Below are positions 44,001 through 55,554 of a stretch of DNA of 64,000 nucleotides, one piece after another. Under the pieces are notes generated by a model. It was given only the letters and a program-made list of their open reading frames with translations, was not told the origin of the DNA and searched no databases. The stretch lies in the NCBI RefSeq assembly GCF_030867145.1, contig NC_134440.1, positions 1,240,001 through 1,304,000 on the forward strand, in the 5' to 3' direction. The translations under genes were made by a program, and so were the position numbers. The DNA comes from Opisthocomus hoazin. Lineage: Eukaryota > Chordata > Aves > Opisthocomiformes > Opisthocomidae. Every line of letters starts with the position of its first letter. Position 1 is the first letter of the stretch.

Positions 44001-47000
44001 TGTATTCATTTTTTGGAAGGAGAAGTTTCTTTTCCTTGTGCAATGGAAAAAATCTCTCTCTGCAAGGCCCCAGCTCCTCCCGCAGGAACCGGGCTTCGCG
44101 AGTCGTCTGGGCAATGGCGACCGCCGCTCCCCCCAGACAATACCCAGCCCTGTTTCGCTCCGGGCTCCGTGACTGGAACGCGAGCGGGACGCGGCAGCGA
44201 GCGCAGACCCCCAGACAAGCAGCCACTTTGTCCCCCGACCAGGCTCAGAGGGTCCCCCAGCGCCCGCCGCTGCCCCGGGCCGTGCCCACGCCGATGGGGA
44301 CGGAGAGGGGACACCGGCTCCGAGCAGGGGCCGTCCCGGAGGCAGCTGCCTCCGCGGGGAGAGGCAAAGGGGTCAGCGAGGCAGGGACGGGGGCTCTGGA
44401 AGCCCCTTGCCCCCTCCTGAAGTGCACGCACAGCCCTCGCCCCAAAGGGACCCTTTGCCCCCCGAGCTCCCCGGGACGGGGCAGCGCTGGGAGTGGGGGG
44501 CTGCCCCGGAGGCAGGGACCCACCGGGGAGGAAGGCTGCGTGGGGCTGAGAACCTCCCGGAGCCGGGGAGTCCCCCGAGCAGGAGGGAGCCCCGCAGACA
44601 GGGCGGGGGCCGGGAGCTGTGGGGAGGCACCCAGGGGATTTCCCCGCGGGAGAGGGGTCACTTGGGGAGACAGCGGGGAGGGGGAGGAGGAGGAAGGGGA
44701 AATTCCCTGTCTGCTTGGCCCAGCTCTCCCCAGGGGAAATTCCCTGGTGGGAGGCAGTTTCCCAGTTTGGTTCCTGATTCCCATAGCTGGGGCCTGTCCA
44801 AGGGAAGTGGCCGGCTGAGCCCCAACCCCATCCCTGCGGAACGCTGCAGGGGGGACACCCCAGGAGAGAGGGGCACGGCCCCAGGGCTACCGGAGCAAGC
44901 GGGACCCTCGTCGCCCTCCACTCGGGGACACCGCGGCTGGCACGGCAGGGTCCGGCCCCCCAGGCTGCCTCAGCGAGGGAGGGAGGCAGCTGGACCACCC
45001 ACCCATGACCCCGACCCCGCAGCCCAGCTCTCCCCACCGTGCCGGGTCCCCGGGGGGGACACTGTGTCCCCAGCAGCTGGAGCCAGGAATTTCACCTCCC
45101 CCCCAGAGACCCACTGCAGAGCCCCCGGGGTCCGGCCAGCTCAGTCTCGTGCGGGGCTGGTGGCTGCAGCCCACTCTGTCCTGGAGTAACCCTTCCCAGC
45201 CCCGGGACCCCAGGGAGCCGGACCGCCGCTCGCCTCATCCGCCCTTTTCCAAGGCCTCCAGCTCGCTGGAGCCCAGTGGGGAGCAGCACCAGCTCCATCT
45301 GGACGGGACAGGCAGGGGCCTTCTGCAGCGTGGGGAGCTGCAGCATACGCGTCGGCCGGGCTCTCCGGCGGTTTCAGCAAAGGTCCTGCTCCCAGACCCC
45401 GACGACCCCCAGGAGCCAGAGCCCCTGCTGCGGTCTGTGGCTGCCAGCAGCCCCCCGCGTCCCCCAGCCTCCCCGCAGAGGTGAGGGCAGACCCCTGGGA
45501 CCGGGCTGCCCATCCCTGGGAACGGGGAGCGCCGTGCCCCCGGCCGGCCCCTGCGAGGGTCCCGGAGCACGCCAAGCAGGGCCAGCCTGCCCGGCCACCA
45601 CGGCACCAAGCCCGTGACGGGAGAGGGGGCAGAAAGCCAGGGCCAGGACCTCACTCAGCCTGCAGCCGCACCAGGTGCAGCCCTGACTGCACCAGGACGG
45701 GGCCGCGGAGCAGCGAGGCGGCAGCGCCGGCGGGAGCAGAGGGGCTGGGAGCAGCGGTTTTGTTAAGAGCCTTTTCCCCCCCCCCTTTAAGCAAATAACA
45801 ACGTGACCTTCCAAAGCCCTGCTCCTGCCCACTGCGGTCAGCAGGTCCTCGAGCATGTTCTCACACGGCCACGCAAGTGCGACTGGGGGATCCGCGCCTC
45901 CGGCGCACGCCAAAACATCTGGCGGGGCTGGAACTCACAGCTGGAGAGTTTCCACTTCTGGAACTGCCCGTTACATAAAGCCATTTCACACTCACGCTGG
46001 GAGGAGGCAGGGGGAGCGGAGGGGAAGAAATAGATCTTTTTTCCTTAAAAAAGCTTACCAAGTTTCCCTCTGAGCAGGCCTGGCGGCCCCAGCTGCAGCA
46101 GAGCTAACCCGGGAGCGGGGAGCCCCAGCCCGGCTCCTCGCGCTCGGGCTGCCCAGCCCAGGCCCAGGTCGGGCGTCCCGCTCCAGAGCGCGACAGCAAC
46201 TCGCACGAAGCGAGAGCCCCCCGGGGACGGGGGCTGTCCCGTGAGCCCCGGCCCCACGGCCGCATCCGCCCCGCCGCTGGTGGTCCCATGTCCCCGTGCC
46301 ATCCCGCACAGCGCTGCCTGGCGAGGGGCCGGGGGCTCGGAGCACCCCCGGAGCGGAGCTCAGCCCGCAGCAGCCCTCGCGCCCCGCCGCTGCGCTCACC
46401 TTTGCAGGGGTGGCAGGTCACCAGCCCCAGGAAGCCCAGCAGGCTGATCTTGTTGCCGGGGTAGGTGTAATTGGACCAAGCCACGTCCACGTTGCCGTTG
46501 GCACAGCATTCCTCCCACGTCACGCCCGTCTTCAGGATCATGGTGCACTTGGCCTCCTTCCCCTGCTGCAGCCAGCAGATCCCACCTGCGGGGAGGGCGG
46601 AGGGTGAGGGGTCCCCGCTGCGCCGTGCCAAGGGTAGCGAGACCCCAGCCGCGGCCGGGCCACGCGCGGGGTCTGCACCGGTGCCTGGGAAGGGTCAGCA
46701 CGGGACGAGCCGGGGAACCTCAAGCGGCTCCGTGTTGGCTCCCACCTCTGCTGGGGCACCGGGGCTGTCCCGGCGCAGGCGTCCCTGCGGGCTCCCGGCA
46801 CAGCAGCTCCGTGCCCACGCTGCCGTCCCAACACCCCGGGGTTCTGGCAGCCCGGCTGCTCTGGCCACAGGCTCCAAACCCAGCACGGGGACCGCAGGGA
46901 CGCACCAGTTATCCCAGCGCCCGCAGCCGACGCTCTGGGAGATGCCCAGCCAGCGAGCCAGGATTTGGGCTCGAAGCTCACCCCTTGCCCTGCCCTCCCT

Positions 47001-49032
47001 GCATCGCTGCCTGACTCCTGCCCGGCCCTGCCGAGGGGAGGCTCCAGCCCCCCCACCACCACCCCCCGACCCCCAGCGCGGGGCCGAGGGGTGCCCAATC
47101 CCCGGCACTGGGCAGGGACCATCCCGAGCCACCGGCCAGAGAACAGGGCACTCGACACAGCCTTGGGACGGGGCCAGCCCGCGGCGTCGGATCCCTCTGA
47201 GTCAAAAGCCTGTTTGTTCCTTCACCCCACGAGCGAATCAGTTATACTTTTTTTTTTTTTTGTGAGTGATTCCTTTGCAATTTCCGCCTCTGCAAACCAG
47301 CCTCTTCTGACGCTTATTTGGGTTTCTGCTCTCGTTAGCTGCGTTTGAGGTTTGTTAAACAGCTAAAGATGCGAGGGAGGGATGGGGGAAGGGCCGGATC
47401 CTGCCGGTGCCAGGCTGGGGCTGCTCCCCCCCCACAGCAGGGAATCGCCCCGCTCCGCAGCGGCCAGCGCCCGCCTCGGGCCCCAGGTGCGGGTCCTCTC
47501 CCCCCGCGCCCTCCCGCTCAGCCAAACGCACGCGGGGCTCCGGGCCCGGCTGCGGGCAGCGACCGCTCCGCGGGGCGGCCGGGAGAGGAGCAAACCCTGG
47601 GGCTGGGGGACCGGCGGCCGGGGCACCGCTGGAAGCGTCAGCGGGGCCAACACAGCCCTGCCGGCGGTGGGTTCACCCCCCCACCCCCCGTGGATTTGTC
47701 CAATTGCTCTTTCAATCCCATTTTTCCTCTACAACACCCCGTGGCCCCAGCTCCCCCCCGGTACCAAGCTCCCCAGGAGCCGTGTGCCGGCTTTGGACCG
47801 TGCTCGCCCCACACGCTGCCCGTGGGCACAGCCACGCGCAGAGCAACCCCACCGGGACGGACCCCCGCACCCCCGCCCACGTGTCGCTGGGTTGCACCCC
47901 TGGCCGGTGGCAGGGGGGCACCCGCTGCCCCCCCAAGCTGCGCCAGGGTGCGGGGATGCTGGCAAGGGATGCGCCTCAGGCAGGGGGGACGGAGCCCACC
48001 CACCCCGCAAGCTGAGCCAGGCAGCTGCGGGCTGGAGGGGGCTGGCACTGGGCTCTTGGGGACCCCCATCCTCAGCGTGGCTGGGGGACCGGGACTCTGG
48101 CGGGGGGGACACACAACCTGTCCCTGCCCGGGGCCTTCCAGCACCTGCGCTCGACCTCGCAGCGCAGCAAGTGGAATCGGGCGGGCTGGGGCGATGCCAA
48201 GTGCGATGTCGGGGGCCGCAGCGGCACCAGGAGCTCCCCGCGCCCCGGGGCAGCCGGACCCTCTGCCCCCCAGGGAGCACAGCTCCTGCCGCGCTGGGAC
48301 GGGGCGACAGGGCCGGCCAGGACCCTGCCAGGGGGACGGTGGCAACCCCAGTGGGGGGGCTCCCACGGCTCTGCAGCGCTGGAGCCCCGGCCTGGGGTCC
48401 CGGCCAGCCCGGGGGCGGGAGGGCTCCCCGGTGGGGAAACGGCCACCGAGCCCGGGCACCTCCGCAGCCCCCCAAGAGCTGCCGGCACGGGCTGCCGAAC
48501 CGGGGGGCCCCCAGCCCCAAACCCCGCACCCAGACCACGAACCCGCCGCCACCCCCAGTCCCCCCTACCAGCCCCCAGCCGGGCAGACGGACCCCCCCGC
48601 GGGCAGCCGCCCGGGAGCGGTGCGGGGGCTGGCGGTGACCCCCACCCGGGGCGCGGAGGGGTGCGGGATGTCGGGGCTGGGCAGCAGCACCGCCACGACG
48701 CGGGACCCCGGGCGCGGAGACCGGACCACCGGGGCGGGACCGCCGAGCCCGGGGCACCCCCCGGGACAACGGGCCCCCCCCGCCGCGCCCACCCGGCGGG
48801 GAGGGGGAGCGTCAGCCCGGTAACGGTGCCCTGACCCCGGGCCGGGGGTCCCCCAGGCACCTGCCGGCGGGGCCGGGCCGCGGCGCGGCGGCCCCGACGG
48901 AGCGGGCGGGCGGCCCCGGCGGAGCGGCTGCCCGGTGCCCCCCCGGTGCCCCCCCCCCCGGGGCCCGCCCTTACCGTGCGCGGCGGCGGGGCTGCAGAGG
49001 GCGAGCAGGCAGAGCGCCAGCCGCAGCGGCAT
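41080..49032 (-). CDS. FSTL3: FSTL3, follistatin-like 3 (complete, five exons)
   Basis: Coding exons in transcript order 49032-48975, 46585-46400, 43696-43481, 41475-41248 and 41132-41080, all in phase 1, giving 246 residues (human 263). A secreted glycoprotein that binds and neutralises activins, myostatin and related TGF-beta ligands. The signal peptide is [19 protein letters not shown]. Exon 2 is the N-terminal TB-like domain ([46 protein letters not shown]). Exon 3 is follistatin domain 1 ([29 protein letters not shown]). Exon 4 is domain 2 ([34 protein letters not shown]). Exon 5 gives an acidic tail ending DSVEENYV. One domain per phase-1 exon is the family's structure. It has two follistatin domains, not follistatin's three. 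N-glycosylation sequons NYT and NVT are present. All cysteines expected of the domains appear present. Confidence 0.97.
42185..42392. other. AT-rich island in FSTL3 intron 3
   Basis: Low-GC stretch with aaaataatcataataatcc and gacattttacggactgtt between GC-rich flanks. No coding potential. Candidate conserved noncoding element. Confidence 0.3.
42932..43468. repeat. 38-48 bp minisatellite with internal GGGAT pentamers, FSTL3 intron 3
   Basis: About 11-12 units, each starting gcacgagagccacaggg and ending in gacagcgtggggg. Unit length changes mostly in steps of about five because the internal gggat/ggggt block gains or loses pentamers. The array runs to within 13 bp of exon 3's donor (43480). 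Confidence 0.95.
43985..44120. other. AT-rich island in FSTL3 intron 2 (left)
   Basis: Contains tttctatgtattcatttttt and gaagtttcttttccttgtg amid GC-rich sequence. Candidate conserved noncoding element by composition only. Confidence 0.3.
45920..46082. other. AT-rich island in FSTL3 intron 2 (right)
   Basis: Contains gttacataaagccatttcac and ccttaaaaaagcttacc near exon 2. Candidate intronic regulatory element; no splice or coding signal seen. Confidence 0.3.
47205..47375. other. AT-rich island in FSTL3 intron 1
   Basis: Has a 14-nt T run, a gtgagtgattcctttgc segment and gtttgttaaacagctaaag, in GC-rich flanks. Introns 1-3 of FSTL3 each carry at least one such patch, which suggests selection rather than chance. 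Confidence 0.3.
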
Positions 49033-49085
49033 GGCCGGGCGGGCGGCGGGACGCGACGGGACGGGCCGGGCCGGGACCTGCTGCC

Positions 49086-49400
49086 TGCGAGGCGGCGGCG
49101 GGGCCGGCGGCGTTATAAAGCTGCGGGGCGGCGTGAATCACCGGGCGGGGCGGCGGCGGGGGGGGCCGCGGCGGGGGGCGGGGGCAGCGGGTGGAGGGGG
49201 GGGGGGGGGGGGGGGCGAGGGGATGGGGCTGAGAGTTGGGGTGCGGGGTGGGGGGAGCGGGGGGGAGGGTGGGAATGGGGGTGCGGGGGCGTCGGTGAGA
49301 GCGCGGGGGGGCGGGGGGGGGCAGCGGGGGGCTGCTTGTCCCCGCCTGCGGGTGCCGGTGGGCGGGGGGGGGGGGGGGTTCGGGTGGGGCTGTGCCCATG
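49086..49400. promoter_or_regulatory. FSTL3 promoter region, CpG-rich with G tracts
   Basis: Upstream of FSTL3 on the minus strand. Contains an 18-20 nt G run near 49197-49215 and several further G8-G12 runs, so strong quadruplex potential. It coincides with the expected core promoter and CpG island. Confidence 0.55.
49113..49119 (-). promoter_or_regulatory. TATA-like box of FSTL3
   Basis: Minus-strand tttataa about 80 bp upstream of the FSTL3 ATG at 49032, isolated in GC-rich DNA. Predicts a start site near 49085 and a 5' UTR of about 50 nt. Confidence 0.5.
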
Positions 49401-51924
49401 TGGCCTCCGGACAGGGCAGGGGCCGGGACCCCCGGCTGGAGCGCACTGGGAGGGGGGGGAAGGTTCGGGGTGCGCCCCGTGCGCGGGGTGCGGAGGGGCC
49501 AACGGGAGCGGAGATGTGTCCCGGGAGACCCCGAGGCGTGGGGGACCACTGGGGCCTGCCCAGAGCAGCCCCCCCGCCCGACCCTGTCCCTCCCGCACAC
49601 CGCTCCTTCCCCACCCACCCATCCCGGCGTGACCCCTGCGTCTGCCTCCCCCCCCCTCCTCCTGCTCCCCAGCAGCCCCGGCTGGCGGCAGGGGCACGGG
49701 AGGGGCTGTGTCATGGGGCTCCTTTCATCTCTGCTCCCCAACACCGGCCCAGCATCGCCCGCACCGCGCTGCTGGGGAAACTGAGGCACTGCTGGGTCCC
49801 ACTGCCTCGAGCCGCCCCAGCCCTCGTCTGGGTGAGCCATGCGGGGCGGGGAGGGGAAGGAGAAGAGCAGGGGGGATGTACCCCCCATGGCACACACTGT
49901 CGCTGTCCCCCGACGCGTCCCCATCGCTGCTAGGGCCGCTCCGTCCCGGCTCCCGGACGTGCGCCGGACCCTGCGTGGCCCGACCCGGGCTGGGGAACCG
50001 CGGCTGTGCCAGCGCTGCCGGGCGTCGGGGGGTTCCGGCAGGACAGGGGTGGGCAGGGGGGCTGCGGGGAGCCCGCAAGTTGGGTCTGGCTCCCCGCCAT
50101 AGCCTGGCCTCGCTCCCTGCTCGGTGCCGCCGCACAGAGACCCCCCACCCATCGGCAAGCGGGGTGGGGGTGCAGGCGGGGCCCCCCCGTCCATCGCTCC
50201 GCTCCCGGGGCAGAGCGCTGGGGACGCGGGGCTCCCCGCCTGCCCCCGCTCCTCCTTCTCCAGCCCCGTGGACGCCTGTGTCCGTCTCCCGGCCGCGAGG
50301 CCGAGGAACGTTTCGCCCTCTGCGCTGGCCTCAGCTGAGGTCATGTTTTCGGCGTAACGGAGCCGGGTTCGTTCGGGAGAGGGGCCCCGGCCGAGGGCCT
50401 GGGGGACCTCGCACCACCCGTCCAGCCCGGCAGCAGCCTCCTCGCCCCGAGCCGGTGCCAGCAGAGCGTGAGGAGCTCGGTTTGGCGCGGGATGGGGCTG
50501 GATGCGGCTTTGGTCCAGTGAGTGGCGGAGCAGCCTGGGTCCCGCAGCCGGGGGCAAGCCGGGTGCGACGCCCGCAGCCGGCACAGGCAGAGCAGTGGTG
50601 TCTGCTGGCACCGCCATGTCCCCGTCCCTCCCTCTGTCCTGAGGACAGGTCCCAGGGAAGGGCAGCGGGCCGGGCTCCACCAAGGCTGATTTTCCCCCTC
50701 TTCACCCCACACAGCCCCTTGCAGCCCCAGGGAGGGGACGGGAATGGGGGGACGGGGGTTTTACCCCAGGCGGCATTGGTGTAACCCGCAGGGCTTGGGT
50801 GGAGGAGCCCCTGGGCCCCGCAGTGCCGCAGCAGCTCCAGGCAGCGAGCGCGTGGGGCAGGAGCCCCGCGGCGAGGGACGGCGGAGGGTCTGCTCTCCCG
50901 GGAGGAAGGACAGGACGGAGCGGTCGGCCCCCGGCTGCTGGCCCCGGGCTGGGCAACGCGGCTCCATTCCCGTCCCCGTCCCTCTTCCCGGCCGGCGTGA
51001 CCCCTGGCTCGCTCCGCCGGCCTCGGAGCCGTTGCCCATGTAAGGGCAGAGGGCCGGGGAGCCAAATCCCCGAGCTGGATTTCGATGAGCGAGCGGGCGG
51101 TGATGCACTCGCTCACATGCTCCGGGACGCGAGAGGAGCTCGCGGAGGCCAGGGAGGGATTTTCCCTGGCTGCGAGCAGCAGCGTTGCACAACCGCGCGG
51201 CTCTGGCAGGGAAGGGGTCGGACCGCGCTCCGGAGCAGCCGGGCTCCCGCTCCGCCGGCCGCGGAGCCTGGGGGGACGCGGGTCTGGCTCCTTCCCCCGA
51301 GCCGGCGTGACTCGGTGCCGCTTTGCAAAGGCTTGCTGGTGCCGGGGGCTCGGAGCCCTGCCACGGCTGCCCCGCTGCCGGCACCGCCGTGCCGGGGGCT
51401 CCGCACGCCCCTACCCCAGCGCCCGCAGCCCTGGGAACCCCGTCGCGCCGTGGGGCAGGGACGGGACGGGCGCGCGGTCGCGCCGCAGGCGGGGGCCAAG
51501 GCTGGTTCTCAGGCAAAGCTGGGAGCGAAACTCCACCAACCAGTCTGCCACGGGCCGTGCTGCCGCCCCGCTCCCACCAGCAGCCCCGGTGTGACCCGAG
51601 CCCCCGCAGCACCCGCGGGGCGAGGGGGGAGCAGCCAGGCTGGGACCCGCGGGGAAACGGGCTCTGTCCGGGCAGCGGCACCCCGGGGAGAATCAAAGGA
51701 GCCCACGGGGTGGGCAGGGGGCCGGGGGAGCTGCGGCGGGGACAAAGGAGCCCTTTGCTGCCGCAGTGAATGGCAGCCTCACATCTGACCTTTCCGTCTG
51801 GTGCTGGCTTTGTGCTGGCGCGGGCGGCAGCGGCATTTCGGGCTGGGGTTCAAGAGCCAGCCTTTCCCCCCCAAACCCCGGCTGCTTCACGCTCCTCCTG
51901 CGCTGCCGGGCGCCTTTAAGGAGG

Positions 51925-52035
51925 GAATCTCACCTCTCTCATCAGTTCAGGCTAATTAAACTCTGCTAAACCAATTAGAGCTGCAATTTGCAACCCAGCA
52001 TTCAGCGGAGAAGTGTTTCTCGCAGAGCCCAGGGT
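51925..52035. other. AT-rich island with paired TAATT motifs
   Basis: Includes caggctaattaaactctgc, aaaccaattagagctgcaat and agcattcagcggagaagtg. Two homeodomain-type ATTA cores 19 bp apart in a GC-rich desert. Candidate conserved enhancer; not confirmed. Confidence 0.35.
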
Positions 52036-52450
52036 CAGGGCGCAGGCCACGAGCAGAGGTTTCGTGCTGGTGCCGTGGATCCACGGGCAGGCGTGGGGCA
52101 GGGCCTGGGTGGCTTCTGGTCGCCATTTTCCCCTCGTTGCACTCCAGTGGGTGCCTGAGATCCTCGGCAGCCCTGCGGCCCACGGCCCTGCGCCGCGGTG
52201 GGGAGCTGCCCCTCAAGGCACGGGGCTGCTGCCGCTGGCCGTGACCCCGGGGCTGGGTTCTCTCCACCGCGGCTGCTCGGCTCCCGCCGGGTAAACCGGA
52301 GAGATGCTTACGGCTCACGGCCGCATCGCTGGCGTTGGGGAGAGAGTGGTGGAGCGGCACGATCCGCACCTCGACGGCCCGGCCAGCCACACTCCACCCC
52401 CAGCGCTGACACGTAGCTTCACCCCACGCCCCGGGGCAGCAGCGTCACCG

Positions 52451-52590
52451 CTCCGTGCCTCAGTTTCCCCATCTGCTGCGGCGAGATAATGCTCCTCTGC
52501 TTGATCCTGCAGTATCTCACAGGAAGGCTGCAGGGATTAGTTAGCTAATGTTCGCAAGGAGCTTTGAAGATGAAAAGCCGTGAACAAATG
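52451..52590. mobile_element. MIR-like ancient SINE fragment
   Basis: Starts with gcctcagtttccccatctg and continues with gataatgctcc, tatctcacaggaaggctg, gggattagttagctaatgtt and gagctttgaagatgaaaag. This order of segments is characteristic of MIR or related CORE-SINE copies read on their reverse strand. Diverged and non-coding, of ancient amniote age. Confidence 0.5.
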
Positions 52591-52802
52591 CCAAGAAGCG
52601 CTGAGCTGGATTCTCCTCGCCGAGTAATCGTTTCATGTTCCTGGGACACTTCCACTTCTGCAGATGAAGGAGCGCAGGGCGGGAGAGCCTGTGTGTGGGG
52701 AGGGCGGGGGGGGAGGCTCGCACGTCTTCCCAGGACCTGCCCCTCCAGATGGGATCACCCGGCCCGTTTCACGCCTGGTCAGACCCGGGTGCCTCCTGCT
52801 GC

Positions 52803-52945
52803 GGAGGAACGCCTTCCCGCTGCGCCCCGCGAACGCCTTCCCGCTGCGCCCCGCGAACGCCTTCCCGCTGCGCCCCACGAACGCCTTCCTGCTGCGCCCC
52901 GCGAACGCCTTCCCGCTGCGCCCCACGAACGCCCCGCAAATGCCC
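52803..52945. repeat. 24-bp tandem repeat, about six copies
   Basis: Units of gaacgccttcccgctgcgcc plus 4 bp; the multiple of three keeps a frame open as NAFPLRPA repeats. No gene context. Confidence 0.92.
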
Positions 52946-53021
52946 CGCGAACGCCCGGCGCGGTGAGACGGCTCCTCGCGACGTGCCCTTCCCCGCCGGC
53001 CCGTGGCTCGGGCTCCCGACG

Positions 53022-53076
53022 CAGCACCCTTCATTAACGCAGCACCCTTCATTAACGCAGCACCCTTCATTAACGC
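53022..53076. repeat. 18-bp perfect tandem triplet
   Basis: Three identical copies of cagcacccttcattaacg, just right of the 24-bp array. Perfect identity implies a recent origin. Confidence 0.95.
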
Positions 53077-53164
53077 ACCCTTTGCCTCGGTTTCCAGGCT
53101 GCCGGCAGCAAAGGGGTTAAACGGGGCGGCCCCGCTGCCCCCCTGCAGCCCCCCCAGCCCGACT

Positions 53165-53310
53165 CCCTGCCGTTCGCTGATGATCTCCGGGCCGGTTTTC
53201 AGTGCATTGTAAAAGCGTGCATATCTCAGGCAATTGGATTTAATTATTTGGGGAAGATTTTACCCGGCGCTGTGTCAGGGCTTGACTGAATCCCAGATCT
53301 GCCCTGCTGC
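53165..53310. other. AT-rich island with TTTAATTATTT core
   Basis: Contains ttttcagtgcattgtaaaag, catatctcaggcaattgg and atttaatttatttgg-like sequence (actual: gatttaattatttgggg). Flanked by GC-rich DNA. Candidate conserved noncoding element. Confidence 0.35.
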
Positions 53311-53792
53311 CCGCGCCCCCCCGCACCCCCAGCCGGGCCGGCTCTCCGCTCTCCGGCTTCGGCTGGGTGGGAGCTGCTCCCCGACCCCGCTGCTGCTGCT
53401 CGGGGCCCTCTCCCCCTCCACGCCTCTCCCTCGGGGGGTGCCTGGGGGGAGACCCAGACCCTGTCCTGCTGCTGGCACCCGGCATCACCCCAGAGCTGCG
53501 GGAAGCCTCGTCCCGGGGCGGGTTTGCTCCCTCTCGCCTCCTCAGCTCCCGCTCCCCAGGGCTCTGGATGCCCCCAGCAAGAGCCGCACTCGCCCGACGC
53601 CTCTTCTCTTCTGAGCACCTTCAGTTCTGGTGTCCCCAGCTCTGCCCCGTGTCGGATGGAGGACGCTCAGGGCTCCGTCCTTGCCAGGGAAATGTCGGTG
53701 CATGGCGCCGGGAGGTGCAGGCAGCGTGGAGCAGGGACTGGGAGGGCTGGGATGCGGGAACGCAGCAGCTGGAGCCAGGAGGGAGCAGGAAC

Positions 53793-53936
53793 GTCCCATC
53801 CCATCCCGTCCTGTCCCATCCCATCCCATCCCATCCCATCCCATCCCATCCCATCCCATCCCATCCCATCCCATCCCATCCCATCCCATCCTGTCCCGTC
53901 CTATCCCATCCCATCCCATCCCATCCCACCCCACCC
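53793..53936. repeat. (CCCAT)n array, short
   Basis: About 28 pentamers of cccat with a few cccgt/cctgt variants. Same motif as the 1.37-kb array at 36.8 kb and the core of the 42.9-kb minisatellite. Confidence 0.97.
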
Positions 53937-55554
53937 CGCAGGACCCTGCTGCCCGGCCCAGGAGAAGCAGCCGGGTCCGACGGAGCGTGCTTCCCCTCTC
54001 AGTGGAAGACCAGATGTCTCTTGTCTGTGGCCTGCAGCTGGCTCTGGTTTCCCTCCCTCCTGCCTGTGCACTCGCAGATTTACAGCTGCCTTCACGAGCT
54101 CCTTACAAAACGACCCCGCTGCCCACCCGGCCGGCTGCGCCTCGCAGGGGCGGCTGCGGAGGGGGGCTCGTGTCGGCAGACCCCGGTGCCTGCACCAGCC
54201 GGGGGTCACTGCCGGGGTCCAGCCCCAACCAGGCCGGCCGTCAGCGGGGCAGGAAGGCACCGGCTGCACCCAGGGCACGGCTCTGGCTGGGGGGGGGGAA
54301 ACCGGGGGTCCCTGCCGCCTCCCGGCCCCGCACGGCCCCGCGCTGCTGCCAGCGCCGCTCCCCCTGCACCAAGCGCTTCCGCCTCCCGCTGCAAGCAGGG
54401 AACGCCTTCACGAGGAAGATGATGCCGGAAAACCACCGCGTGCACGCGTGCGGAGGGGAGAGCGGCCGCGCACCGCCGGGCGCCGGGAAGCTGCTGGGCA
54501 GGCGCGAGGACAACGCCGTGAGCGAACCGGGTCCTTCACCCGCGGGACAGAGGAGGACGGTGCTGCAGGCACCGTGGGGACGCTGCGGCAGGAGCCAGCC
54601 GAGTGCCCGGTGCCCGCTGCCAGCTCCTGGCCGGCCCCGCTCAGCCGTGCCCCGCAGCCGGCCCCGCGGGGCTGCGGCGGCTGCCGGGTCCCCGGGGCGC
54701 GTGGCCGGGCTCCGGCACGCGTGACGCTGCTCTGAGGAGCTTTCACGGGCACGCGGCGTAAACAAGCCGTGAGTCAGCGGCCGGGCCGGCCGTGCGGTTT
54801 CCCCAGCGTAAACGCTTCCTCTGCCGCGGTGGGAGGAAGGACCAAGCCGAGCCTCGGGGAACTGCTGGCAGCGCCGCAAAACGTAATGAAATCGTGTGGG
54901 GCTGAACTGGGGCCAGGGGAGCTGCGAGGCGGTGAAACCTCCCGGGTCACTGCGGCCGCGCGGGCTCCTCGGCGAGGCTGCGGAGGAGGGAAGGGCAGCG
55001 GCTGCCGCGCCGGCCTCCAGCCCTCGTTACCCGGACGGGGCGGCCGGGCTGCTGGCCGCCCGGCTGCGGCAGCGTCCGGCCGAGCGGGCACAGCGTCTGA
55101 CGGCACCGCAGCGCCTTTCTGCCACCCCCCTGCCCGGGGGGAAGCGAAGGCGAGCGGGCGGTGGCTGTCCCGATCGCAGCCCTCCCGCCCAGCGCCAGCC
55201 CGGACCCTCGGGCCGGGGGAGAAGCCGTCGGACAGAGCCAGCGGAGCGGCTGATCCCGCACGAGGCCACGGATGCCGGCGGCCCAGTGCCGTTCCCGCGT
55301 CTGCCCTCGCAGCGCTGGCCTTCGCTGGGAGAAGGCGGCCTCAGCTGCGAGCTGCGATGACGGCAGCCATGGCGGCTGAGCACACGTCGAGCTGGGCTGA
55401 GCATCCCAGCCGTGCCAGCCCGGAGGGTCCCAGCCCCGCAGCCCCGCCGGACCCCGCTCCCCGGCTCTCGGCAGCTGCAGGTTCGGCCGGCGACGGGCAG
55501 GGCACGTCCCCCTGGGGAGCCCCCGTCCGCCCCACAGCCCTCGCCAGCAGAGAA

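Noticed and set aside
48971-50683. 570-codon minus-strand frame upstream of FSTL3
   Set aside because: Pro-rich translation of the G-tract promoter region. It overlaps the true FSTL3 start, which has a signal peptide and proper donor.
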